Source of the DNA: Diploscapter coronatus
Taxonomy: Eukaryota; Nematoda; Chromadorea; Rhabditida; Rhabditidae
Direction: 5' to 3'
Assembly (NCBI GenBank): GCA_964036155.1
Contig: OZ038423.1
Location: 81,483,249-81,547,248, forward strand
Length of the DNA: 64,000 nucleotides
The position numbers and the translations under genes were made by a program. The notes under the pieces were generated by a model. It was given only the letters and a program-made list of their open reading frames with translations. It ran no database searches and had not been told where the DNA came from. This document shows positions 12,141 to 22,154 of this stretch, one piece after another; positions within the stretch are counted from its first letter, which is position 1, and each line of letters opens with the position of its first letter.

Positions 12141-15100
12141 ATGAACGAGACTATTAGCGATACGGAAATAGTGGACTGTAGCCTAAATCCACACGAGTTT
12201 TTGGAGGTAAATTTGAAAATGTTCGATTGATTGCTATTTTTGAATTTTCAGGTGAAGTTTTTCTTAATCTCCATAGTGGGCAGTATCATTGGACTATTGG
12301 GGCTATTTGGCAATGCCAGTACGGCTTTGATATTGACAAGGTAGGAAAAGTGTAAAAATTCAAATTCTAGGACAGGGGTGTAAATATTAGACACGCGGGT
12401 ATACACGCATAACGAGATAGCGTTTCTTTTGGAGAGAGATAAAAGCACGCTCTTCCTATGCTCTCTCGAAAAGACACTATCTTGTTATGCGGGTGTACAC
12501 GTGCGTGTCTAGCACATTTACAGCCCTGTTTTAGGAGGAATAATCAAACACGCATTTTAGACCCTCAATGCGTAACCCGAACAATTTATTTCTCACCGCC
12601 CTAGCGGTCTTTGATTCCTGCCTGATCATAACCGCGTTCTGCATTTACGCTATGGAATATATTATTGAATACACCAGAGCATTCAACTTATACGTAGCTT
12701 GGCTGACGTATCTGAGGTAATTAAATGATTTAAGTGACCTAATTAAATCCTTAATTACCTTAATTAAAATGTGAATACCCCCAATTATCTTTCAGATTCG
12801 CTTTCGCTCTCTCACACATTTCCCAGACGGGGTCGGTCTATATAACGGTGGCCGTAACAATAGAACGATATTTGGCGGTATGCCACCCCAGAAAAAGCCG
12901 ACTACTTTGCGGATCAAGTATTTTTCTATTTAAATTAATTTTTAATTTGTTTTCTTTTATTTTAGACGGAGCCGCATGGTCGATATTAGGCGTTACTACG
13001 TTTGCGATATTATTTAACGCTACGAAGTTTTTCGAATTAGAGGTATTTCAATTTCGATTTGAGCTAAGATTATTAGATTTTAGGTAACGATAAACCCAGA
13101 TTGTTCAGACGGAAAAAATTGGCAGAGTTATATATTACAACCATCATTAATGTCTCAGAATCCTATCTATCAACAGGTAAAATTGAATATATTTAGACTT
13201 TGACATTTCTGTTTAAAATTTAGATATATTCGTTATGGATCACGAACTTCGTTATGGTATTCTTCCCATTTCTATGTCTATTGGCGTTAAATTCAATAAT
13301 CGCCTACACTATTAGGAAAACTTTGGAGTCCTACGATTTTCATCAACAAAAGTTTGTTTTTAATAAAGATCCCTAAAATAGAAGATTCCTTTAAGATAAA
13401 AATATTGAACTTCTATTTGAAACTTTTTTGTTCTTTCGCGCTTTCAAATTTTTACGCAATTCCGCTATGCTTCAGATCAGTTCACACAGGTTTACAAACA
13501 AGCGTAAACCTCACTACGGGAATTTCTAGGTAACAAATCAATAAATAGTGGGCGGAGTCAGAATGTGGGCGGGGTCCGATTGCAATCCGAATATAGTGTC
13601 TTTATTAGGCTCCTCTAGATTCACGCCTGCCTGCTTAACTGAGAATGATGATATTTACGCTTTCTTTTTGAAGTTTCTTCTTCATTAATATAGTGTGGCT
13701 TTTTTCGGAGTGTCATTTTTATAGGGAAGTCCTTAAATTCGTTGTCAAACTTTTTTGAAATATCGTGTGGCTTTGCAAGCACTTTAATGCTATGTGTAAA
13801 ATTAATAGATTGAATTGTTTTGATCTGGAATCTAATTTTCTAAAAAATACGATTTCAGACTCGAAGCACATGTAAAATATTGTATTTTTATCGATTTGAG
13901 AATATTGGTTTTAAATTTTAGAGTTACCGGTCGAAACGAGTTGAAGGAGAAGAGCCGCGAAGCCACCCTAGTCTTGGTGATTATCGTCTGCATTTTCTTA
14001 GGCTGCAATTTCTGGGGTTTCGTTTTAACCCTATTGGAACGCATCATAGGGCAGGAAAAATTGGTATTTTTCGTTAATTTTATCGATTTTTTTCAAAATT
14101 CTCTTTTCAGATGCATGACCACCACGTGTTCTATACGTTCTCGCGAGAGGCGATCAATTTTTTGGCTATTATAAACTCATCGATAAATTTCGTGATCTAT
14201 CTTATTTTTGGCAAAGACTTTAGGTTAGTTTTAAAAATTCAAGGAAAGAGATAAGAAAATTCCTGACAAGAGACAACTCCCTTTCCAGAAAAGAGCTCAT
14301 CGTGGTCTATGGTTGCGGCGTCAGAGGCATCACGATGAAACTCCCCGTTCACGATAAGTTTAGCCTTTGGAGAAATTGGACGATAAAAAAACGAGCTGCG
14401 GTTAGAAAATCGATTGGAGTTACCGCTAGAGACTGGAGGCATAAGGTGAATTTGAAAAATTTGTGAAGATCTACTTTTTATAAGTAAATAAAAATGCAGC
14501 TCATCCATCAGGCAATTATTATTTGGCAGAGTATGTCTTTTCGACACTTTTTTTTCAAATTTGACTCTTTCGCTCATCTCTAACTATAGGGCTTCGTCAT
14601 TTAGTAGTTGCCCATTCATTCACCAATTTTTGATAGAACACCATGAAGATCAACTTCTTTGATGACAAACAAAAAATAAAAGTGTTCAGTTTTCCCTCTC
14701 CTCAAATCTGGACCGTAGCCAAGCCGATTCCCTTGAAAATGCGCGATTTTTGTCGAACGACCCTTCGCTGTATGCGGGCGGCAAAGGCTGCCAATTCTCC
14801 CAATCGCCCATCAAAGCCCTGCAGCAGCAGTCCGATCAAGTCGGTAAGTCGAGGGAAAGTCCTTTTTTGGATAAAGAATTAGGATAGAGTAATAGTCGTG
14901 CAGGGGGAAATGGGATCATGACGTAATGATGTTCACAAATCACTATATATGGATTATCCTATTACGTTATTTACGATGGCCTCTTGTATTCCACACCCAC
15001 TTTTTTTCTTTTCCTCTACCTCCCTTCCCTACTCTCTCCTCAAAAGTGGGTGTGTAATAGAAAAGGTCATTTACGATAAATAACGATGTTTCAGTTCGTT

Positions 15101-15478
15101 CCGATCTTAACTATTTTTATCCATTGTGAAAATTAATCATTTTACTAGAAGTGACATGTTTGAAGATTTTATATATTGTAGAAGTCTGACGTTAATTTTT
15201 TGCGGAGACATAAAAAAATGGGGAATAGAATCCTCTAAATTCCAAAATTTTCTATATTAGAAGACCAGGGAACTTGTATTTAAATTCCAGAGAAAATCCA
15301 CGAAGCCTACGCGCAAGCGAATGGAAATCATCATACAACTTCGCCCAGACCCGTATTTATTCGACGGGCGCCAACATACGCCTTATATTCGCAAAATGAG
15401 CATCTTCTAACGAATGGAACTAACGGGTCATCGTCGATTTTTCCTTCAAACTTCACTGAAAATGGAACGATAATTTAA
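12141..15478 (+). CDS. Peptide G-protein-coupled receptor, FMRFamide-receptor (FRPR) type
   Basis: Rhodopsin-class seven-transmembrane receptor, expected at the neuronal or muscle plasma membrane with an RFamide-like ligand. Exons: 12141-12206, 12252-12340, 12561-12716, 12796-12917, 12966-13042, 13084-13176, 13224-13351, 13922-14063, 14111-14223, 14289-14462, 14719-14843, 15291-15478; phases agree throughout and give about 490 aa. TM1 has GLFGNAS (residues ~37-43). TM2 has [10 protein letters not shown] with the conserved Asp. The TM3 end is ERYLAVCHP (127-135), in place of DRY. The TM4 exit has [11 protein letters not shown]5 has FFPF followed by LALNS. TM7 has NSSINFVIY (313-321), replacing NPxxY. 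These signatures are typical of nematode FMRFamide-peptide receptors; the exact subfamily (frpr or dmsr) is not resolved. The tail is the weak part: the exon-10 donor at 14462 was chosen because only it joins in frame to exons 11-12, whose frame runs to the stop. A Gln-rich patch precedes the C-terminal tail. Confidence 0.85.
12367..12534. repeat. Inverted-repeat element in GPCR intron 2
   Basis: Fills most of the intron. Arms of about 55 bp begin CTAGGACAGGGGTGTAAAT and end ATTTACAGCCCTGTTTTAG. Inner arms contain CACGCGGGTATACACGCATAA and its diverged complement. The centre carries GAGATAGCGTTTCTTTT, a variant of the core seen in other hairpins here. Confidence 0.8.
14511..14612. repeat. Inverted-repeat element family Q, copy 1 (GPCR intron 10)
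   Basis: Termini GGCAATTATTATTTGGC and TCATTTAGTAGTTGCC are inverted. The right half contains CATCTCTAACTATAG, also found at 23608-23625 and, reversed, at 58858-58875. The element supplies AG and GT dinucleotides that mimic a short exon; this was rejected as coding. Confidence 0.7.
14964..15085. repeat. Inverted-repeat element family U (GPCR intron 11)
   Basis: Arms begin GTTATTTACGATGGCC and end GGTCATTTACGATAAATAAC. Internal arms are TCCACACCCACTTTTTT and AAAAGTGGGTGTGTAATAG. The inner part resembles 27910-27980. Confidence 0.75.
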
Positions 15479-15664
15479 AGATTCTCAAAATATTTTTGAC
15501 ACAAATTTACGGTAATCATTCAGGTTAAGTTGTATGAGTCTCCATATATTCTCCTGTCATTTTATGATATTCAATATCTTTTGTGAATCGTATGTTCGTG
15601 CCTTATTATGTGCTATATGCTTGTTTATATTCTAAATATGGTGATGTAGAAACTTCTTGGAGAG

Positions 15665-15670
15665 AATAAA
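15665..15670 (+). terminator. Putative polyadenylation signal of the GPCR gene
   Basis: AATAAA about 190 nt after the stop codon. Confidence 0.5.
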
Positions 15671-17245
15671 GCTTCTAAACAATTTTCCCACTGCAAAAGA
15701 TCACCTTATTTAGTTTGTTCGCAGATGTTTTTGCGAGCGGCGTTAAAATGGCCTCATTTTTAGCATTCCTGGACGTTAGGAGGGTTTTAGGTACACGCCT
15801 ATTTGCGGCGAAAAGAAATGAGCTAATTCGATGGAATGTTAGGAATCTATACACTTAGCGGCTTTAGGGAATCACCCTAATCAGACAGCGTATGTCCCTA
15901 TCAGTTCTCACATCTTTTCTTATCACTATTTCTTTATCTTTCGATCTTTGCTTATCACCATTTCATTATCACTATTTCCCCAAATCCACGCGCAAACTTG
16001 CATACAAATGATCACATTCAAGCCGTATTTTGACGTCCATCATAAGGTCATGAAAAAAATTTCATAGCTTTTCGGGAAAATATAAAGGAATATGTCATAT
16101 GTAGGATCAGAAATCGGATTCCAAATAGAAACTATAATTGGGGAGGAAATTAAAAGAATTCGACCTCGAGGTGTATTTTAACACGCATCTCTGTGAAATC
16201 GACCCATATATTTTCCCATCACTAATCAGTCATTTCACCTATCTTTTCTGCAAGCAAAAAATTGTTGACCGCAAATAGTTGGCACTGAAAATGGTCAAAA
16301 TATTTCCGAGTTTTTCTCAAATTCTTCGACTTTTTTAGGTTTGCTTAAAAATGCGGAAATATTGTAGGACTTGAAAGGAATTTTATTGTCCATAAAAAGC
16401 TATCTTTTAAGGGATCGACTTCAAACTTCATTCAGTTTACGGTTTGGAGTTTGAACATTTAAGGGGGGACACTAAATCTGGGATTTAGAGGATTTTCAAA
16501 ATTGCAGAAAATTTACAATTATTTAATGATTTAATGATCCTTCTAAAATACGAGTAGAACGCCTATAATTTGTATCTCTGATCACTGAATCTGCTTCTGC
16601 TTACTATTTTCGGCATTTTACGGCCCGAGGTTTTGGTCGTGGAGTAGTGATCGCGCGCAATGTCGAACGGCGAAACGACCGATGCGCGAAATTGAAATCT
16701 GTGTTCGGTGAAAACCGCTGGGCGAAACAAAACAAAGTATCGAACGATCACCAATGAGATGATGATTCAAATTCCAAACATTTCTTCGGGGTTTATGATG
16801 TTGTCGTTAAGTCATTAAATCAAGTTCCTCGTCTTTTACCGAGATTAAAACTTAAAATACAAATTCTTTAGATCTTTTTTCAAGGTTTAGAAAGAAAACA
16901 GGAAGTGAGTCATGGTTGATTTAGGTTTAACGCATTATTCGCCGATTTTATTTGAATTTAAAGGTTTGAAAGGGTTTGTTTAAGATGTAAAATCGCCAAT
17001 TTATCAAGTTGACAAGATGGAATTAGATTCGAAAATCGAAGTTTACAGAAGATTAACAAACTAAGAAAAGACCTAAGTTTATTTCTGAAACTTAAGGCAA
17101 AAACTCTGGACTTTATGAAAAATCGTACAAAATCATAACATGTTTACGGAAACCGATATTTACCCACAAAACAGTCCAAGAATCGTCTGAGAGGTTGACG
17201 CCAGAAACACGTATTTCGAAAAATGTTCGACTTCAGGAACGTGAT

Positions 17246-17305
17246 TAATTGCCGTGTGTCACGTCTAACCCGCATTCCACGCGGGTCACTTGTCACTGGC
17301 AATTA
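17246..17305. other. 60-nt foldback of pre-miRNA size
   Basis: The 5' arm TAATTGCC...ACCCGC pairs with GCGGGT...GGCAATTA around a loop of about 6-7 nt. Eight terminal pairs are perfect and the middle has a small bulge. It could be an miRNA-like precursor or a short palindromic repeat. The sequence alone does not decide, and no known miRNA seed was recognised. Confidence 0.3.
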
Positions 17306-17536
17306 TCGAACTCTGGTATCCCTAACCACTGCAATTCGCCAGACACTCAGAGTACGTTAACGAATGTTATTGTTTACTCGGACAATGTACGATTTTCAAT
17401 TTCAAGTAAAAAGTGGGCGTGGCCTAGTCGCGAAACAAAAAACGCGTTTTGGTACTAAAATACGCCAAGCCCCGCCCCACCATCTACCCTAACCACATGC
17501 GATCCTGCGTCTCTGCCCTCCTAGGTCTGATCACCA

Positions 17537-17542
17537 TATAAG
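17537..17542 (+). promoter_or_regulatory. TATA box of the EF-hand gene
   Basis: TATAAG lies 69 nt before the ATG. A transcription start about 30 nt downstream (~17567) would leave a ~40-nt leader. The inferred position is reasonable, but no start site can be read directly. Confidence 0.55.
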
Positions 17543-17605
17543 GCCTGGGAAGGAAGCAAGATTCAATCCAAACCTAAGCTTTCCTACTTTTCTGCGAATC
17601 TCAAA

Positions 17606-19349
17606 ATGATCCAGTATTTTATCTGCCTATTAGCGGTAAAGTCCGTACTTTCCGCACCGGTATCGGCCCCGGACGTTCTCGAAGAAGACTTCGAAATGCC
17701 TAGCTTCAATCTAAAGCCGGAGACTCATGGTGAGAATTTCTTCCAACAATATTAACTATCAGTACGTATATTTAAAAAAAAAAAAAATCTTGAAGAGTTT
17801 GAAATGAGATAAAGAGTCAGTCTTTGAATAAATGATGACAAGTTTCGGCAGTCTTGTAAAGTCTTATTTCAGTCCGAAAATATGAATTCTAGTAAATCGT
17901 TTATCATTTTGACCCAGATTTTTTCCTGATTTCACAGTTCGTTTTCCACGGTTGTTTACTCGGCGAAGCAGGTGATAAGTTGATAGCGCAAAATCACGCG
18001 CCAAATTGGCGATAAATCTAGAAATCTAGCGGCTATCGCGTTCCATGTTGAAGGATACAAGACCAAGCATGTCCGCGCTATGTCATTGCATATTGGAGTA
18101 ATGAATTTATCAATATCCTCGGCTATCCCCATAGGTGATCACAGGAATTCTCTGCGTCTTTTCATTATCCACAATTGCGAACATATTTTCTCGGATTCTA
18201 GCCATGATATATCAATTACCGCTGACGAAAAATGCAAGTGATCTTATCATGCGGCAAAAATAGACGCGCCGAAAAAGTGGCTGAGAGATATCAATTTAAT
18301 CATCACATGAGAGGACACATGTGTTTCGGGGGATGAGTAAGAAATTGATAATGTTTCAGAAATAGACGAGCAAAGTTCTTGGAAATAAGTTTCAGAGTGA
18401 ACGCAATTTTCAAGCAATTATTTTCAGAGGAAGAATTCGTTCGTATGGACCAAGACAAGGATAAGCAGCTAAACTTCGGCGAATTCATCTTCATGGACCT
18501 TGCCTACGTCATCGCAAAGAAAGAAGAATTCGATATGCTCGACACTAATCGTAAGCTAGTTCCTTTTTCAATTAGCAAAACGCTAATTTTATGCTAATTT
18601 CAGACGACGGTATAATTTCACAGAAAGAGTACCAAGATCACTACAAATCTGTTCAAACGCAGAGCGATAAACTCAGACAGCAATACTTCTCTAGCGTTTT
18701 TGAGGTAGGCTAGAAACCCGACGTTGAAACGTTTTCGAAGCATATGAAACGAGATAGTAGATATTTTTGAGAAGCGAAAAGAAGGCATGCTTTTTTCGTC
18801 TCTCGATAAGGCACACACTATCCCGTCTCATGCGAGGTTAATTGCGCGCGGTTCGAAAACGCTGCAACGTCTGCTAAAACAAACGTTAGTTGCTAAAAAT
18901 TAGCATATTTAGGAATTTGATACTAACTTCGATATGCAACTTAGCGGGGATGAGTTGGTTAACGTTCTGGCTGAAAGGTTCTTGGTTCGACCCCGAAGCA
19001 ACTTCCCGAAAATCGTCTACTCCTTTGACAAAGACCACTCTGGTGGATTGGACTTAAATGGCAAGGACGTTACGAATTTAGATATAACGTTGTGATGACG
19101 TCACTTATAATTTTGTAACAATTTCATTTAAAGCATTAAATTTAAATATAGCGTTATGATGATGCCACTTATAATTCTATAATAATGCCATTTAACGGTA
19201 TTTCTTTAGAGTACATGGAATTCGATAGGAAATTCCCGTTCGATCAAACCGACGCTATCCCGAACGCGCAGCCACGAAGACAGCCCAAACCAGATACCTT
19301 CAAGCAGAATTTCATGAAGCAGGACAAGGAGTTGCAGAAGCTTTTCTAA
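17606..19349 (+). CDS. Secreted four-EF-hand calcium-binding protein
   Basis: Small (211 aa) calcium-binding protein predicted to enter the secretory pathway. Exons: 17606-17729, 18428-18550, 18604-18704, 18913-19060, 19210-19349. The N-terminus (MIQYFICLLAVKSVLS) is a plausible signal peptide. Four EF-hand loops are visible: DQDKDKQLNFGE (49-60), DTNHDGIISQKE (80-91), DTNFDMQLSGDE (119-130) and DKDHSGGLDLNE (155-166). All have Asp at position 1 and Glu at 12. EF1 and EF3 lack the usual Gly at position 6, so affinity may differ. The C-terminus (LQKLF) lacks an HDEL-type retention signal, so secretion is more likely than ER residence; a calumenin/reticulocalbin relative is possible. The last intron begins GC (see its own entry). 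Confidence 0.88.
18720..18871. repeat. Inverted-repeat element in EF-hand gene intron 3
   Basis: Terminal arms GACGTTGAAACGTTTTCGAA and TTCGAAAACGCTGCAACGTC. Inner arms contain GAAACGAGATAGT and ACTATCCCGTCTCATG. About 152 bp and non-coding. Confidence 0.8.
19061..19209 (+). other. GC-AG intron with an internal tandem duplication
   Basis: The donor reads G|GCAAGG and the acceptor TTTCTTTAG. Joining here restores the twelfth residue (Glu) of the fourth EF-hand loop, while the nearby GT donor after GGCAAGGAC would throw the frame off. Inside the intron two ~60-bp imperfect copies follow one another (from about 19077 and 19140), each reading ATTTARATATARCGTT...CACTTATAATT. Confidence 0.75.
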
Positions 19350-19687
19350 TTTCATTATTTAAACCTTTAGGATAGTTTGAATGATTTAAGTTATGTGAAG
19401 TGGCGTTAAATTTATTATTTTCGAGGAAATGAAATTTTAATAACTCCACTTCAAAACTCATCAGCTTCATGATTGATTCCATGTCTCAGCAAAAACATTA
19501 TGGGTATTCAAAGGGTCACTTGATTTAGTGCATCCGCAATTATGTTTTATTTATTAGAAGCAACATTCTGTAAGAAAAATGCTTGTGAACTTTGTACATA
19601 TTAGTCGTGTACAAACGCATATGTCAGTGTACATAATTTGTTGACAACTATATTTAACCACCTCTTGTTTTAGAAAAACACTTTGAT

Positions 19688-19693
19688 AATAAA
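19688..19693 (+). terminator. Putative polyadenylation signal of the EF-hand gene
   Basis: AATAAA about 340 nt after the stop codon; it could serve this gene. Confidence 0.4.
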
Positions 19694-19752
19694 CCATTTT
19701 CATGATCGATCAAATTAACTTGAACTTTTCAAATGTGATATCGATTTTAGAC

Positions 19753-19926
19753 GGCAACCTGTAAATGACGGAATCACGAAACGCTTTTTGTATTTGACGA
19801 AATGGCAAAATAACGAAATGCTGCGTTAGAGAGCGAGGGAAGGGAGAAATAGCGTGAGAAAAGAACGTTCTGTCATTTCGTCAATTACAAGAAAGGGTTT
19901 CATCATTTCGACATTTACAAACTGCC
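19753..19926. repeat. Inverted-repeat element family T
   Basis: Arms of about 50 bp start GGCAACCTGTAAATGACGG and end CATTTCGACATTTACAAACTG. They contain GACGAAATGG and its complement. The loop carries GGGAGAAATAGCGTGAGAAA, the recurrent hairpin core. It lies just after the EF-hand gene. Confidence 0.8.
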
Positions 19927-22144
19927 ATTTTAAACATATCTCTCAGATAAACAAAAATAAAAAAAATGTGCCTGCCAGATCAGAAATCTGATTTAATCAA
20001 TATCGATCGAGTCTAGAGAACATTCATTAAATGATAGATTGGGTTCAAAATATCATGTTTTAAATAACTGTTCTACAGAATATCAATTCTTCTCCAAACA
20101 GTTCTAATATATTTCAATTGAAGAGATATTTCCATCGAAATTTTCACTTCTTAGAATCTCAACATCGAAATTCTTTTCCAAATCCGAATCTCAGCTCTAA
20201 TATATGCATCTCTCTTCTCCTCCTACTGAAAGTGAGATTTCACTTGCCTGGCCAATGTCACTTTCGCCCACTTCTATATATCCTTGCATATCCTGCAAGT
20301 CCTATATATCCCCCCTTCTCCATCTTCTTCTCTGCGCGCCACAGGCCCTTTGGATGACCGTCCTGTTCACTTCTTCTCGTTCAGACGAAAGTGTCCAGTG
20401 TCCCACTTACAGCCCAAACAACAATTCCCCCGTTCTTCTCCATTCTTCTTCTCCAACTTCGACTGCACCCCGCGGGAGAAGAACACTCTTGGCGAAGGCC
20501 AGCTTTTTCTCAGCTTTGTAAAGAAAACGTATTTTTTTATTTGTTGTTCGTCAAATGTTTTTTTCTTTCCCTTGTATGGAGAAGTTTCTGATGACTTTTC
20601 TTCCCAGGAATAGAACTACCGTGCTACCACGAGAGTATCGACCTTTCTCTTACTTTCAGAAGTATGGGATTTGCTCCCAAGATCAAGTTTTCTTCCTCCA
20701 ACCATCCTTCTCAGCCTGAACATTATTCCATTCACAGTCAGACCAGCTTGCTGGTTGAATTCGTCTCTCCATCTTTGGTCGCGCGCTCTTCAACAAATAG
20801 CACTCTCTAATCCATCAATCCTACAAAATTGCACCACTGCATGCGCATGCGCATACGAACCCTACATTCAGTTCCAGTTCCAGTTCTTCTGTATCCCAAC
20901 CGCGTTTCCATCCTTCTCTCCCTCAATCCATTCAAACTCCCACCAAGTCCTCCACTTCCATTCATCGTCCAGTCCAATTGGAATGGAATGGAATGGAATG
21001 GAATGGAAGGGATGAGATCTGACCTGCTCTGTTTTCCAATCTTCAATAAGGCAGTAGTGGCGATGGATTTAACTTTGATCGTTGGTTTGAATATCGATTT
21101 TGGTTCAACGTTCTTTATCAAACCCATCATTTTGTTTCCTGATGAAAATCAACCTTTTTCGGTACCATTTTAATCATCGAAACTTGGACTAGAACTTCTC
21201 GAAGCTATACGTTCAAAATGTTCAACTTCCGTTATCAAGTTATTCTCGAAGCTGGGGAAATTCCTCTCATCCTCTCATCAATATGCAAATTCTCTCCCAA
21301 GCGTTCCACTACAGTTGTCCCCAGTCGGTGTGACTCGCATAACTTCCCCCTCTCCTTCTATTCTTCCACAGCAGCAAGTCTGGACTGCGTCTCTACAGAA
21401 GCAGCGCGCAAAACCAGCTACACGAAGCTCCCCTTCTCTATTCAATGCCTCCTTCCACACACTGCTTCAACTATATACTTCAATCTCTCTTAGTCTCTTA
21501 GATTCAAGCGCTATTTCTCCTCGTTCCGAAGTAATTCCACTTCTTTTCCATGCTATTCCACCATCATTCGACATCTCTATAATTTAGTCTTTCCACAGAA
21601 GCCTCTCTACTCCATCATATTTCCACTTTTCTGCCTGTTTTTCCCCTTTTCCAATGCTATTTCGAGTTTTTCTACATCTTTACGACTCGAAAAAGAGACT
21701 GCTTCCCTCTACAGAACAATTATACTGTCAGCCATGCATGATGCGTATGCATTCTACCATTCAGCGATGCAGTGAGTGTGTCGTACACCTCAGCCGTGTT
21801 TCCATCTTTCTCTCCCACCATCCCATCCTTACATCATCATCATTCTGTTGAACAAAACAAATTACAATATACGCTTTGCTTTGAGAAACAGGCGGCTGCT
21901 TAATCAATGACAGGCTGCATTAGAATGCGTGCGCGCTATGCGTTTTGCAGAATGTTTGAGGAATTCCATTGTTGCAACCTTCTTACGATTTCTTTTCAAA
22001 GTTGCTCGTCATTTGTGAAACCAATATTCTCCTGATGCCGTATGACTTCCAAGCTTTATGAATACACCTAAAGCTAACCTTCATCATCTTCTAAATTTAT
22101 CCGCTTTCGCTCAGTTAGCACATTTTTCCATTGACTGCTTTTCA
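19927..22144. other. Pyrimidine-rich intergenic region upstream of zf-1
   Basis: The plus strand is strongly C+T rich from about 20.2 to 21.8 kb, which opens several spurious overlapping ORFs of 65-114 codons. A (GGAAT)n microsatellite lies at about 20980-21010. No family motif or exon chain was recognised. It probably contains the zf-1 promoter or outron. Confidence 0.45.
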
Positions 22145-22145
22145 G
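22141..22145 (+). other. Likely spliced-leader acceptor of zf-1
   Basis: TTCAG preceded by T-rich sequence, nine bases before the zf-1 ATG, with no upstream in-frame coding exon. This is the usual arrangement of an SL trans-splice site in nematodes. A cis-spliced 5' UTR exon is the alternative. Confidence 0.5.
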
Positions 22146-22154
22146 ATCCCCACC

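Larger units (their letters stand above)
15479..17530. other. Intergenic region between GPCR and EF-hand genes
   Basis: No exon chain found. It contains the GPCR 3' region, moderately GC-rich words near 16620-16690, a 60-nt hairpin at 17246-17305 and a GC-box-like AAGTGGGCGTGGC at about 17411. The last 100 bases form the EF-hand promoter. Confidence 0.5.

Noticed and set aside
14488..14525. Candidate GPCR exon encoding [10 protein letters not shown]
   Set aside because: Its right-hand part (from 14511) is the left end of a family-Q repeat, and a frame-consistent tail exists without it.
20980..21010. (GGAAT)n array as satellite DNA
   Set aside because: Only about six units; an ordinary microsatellite.
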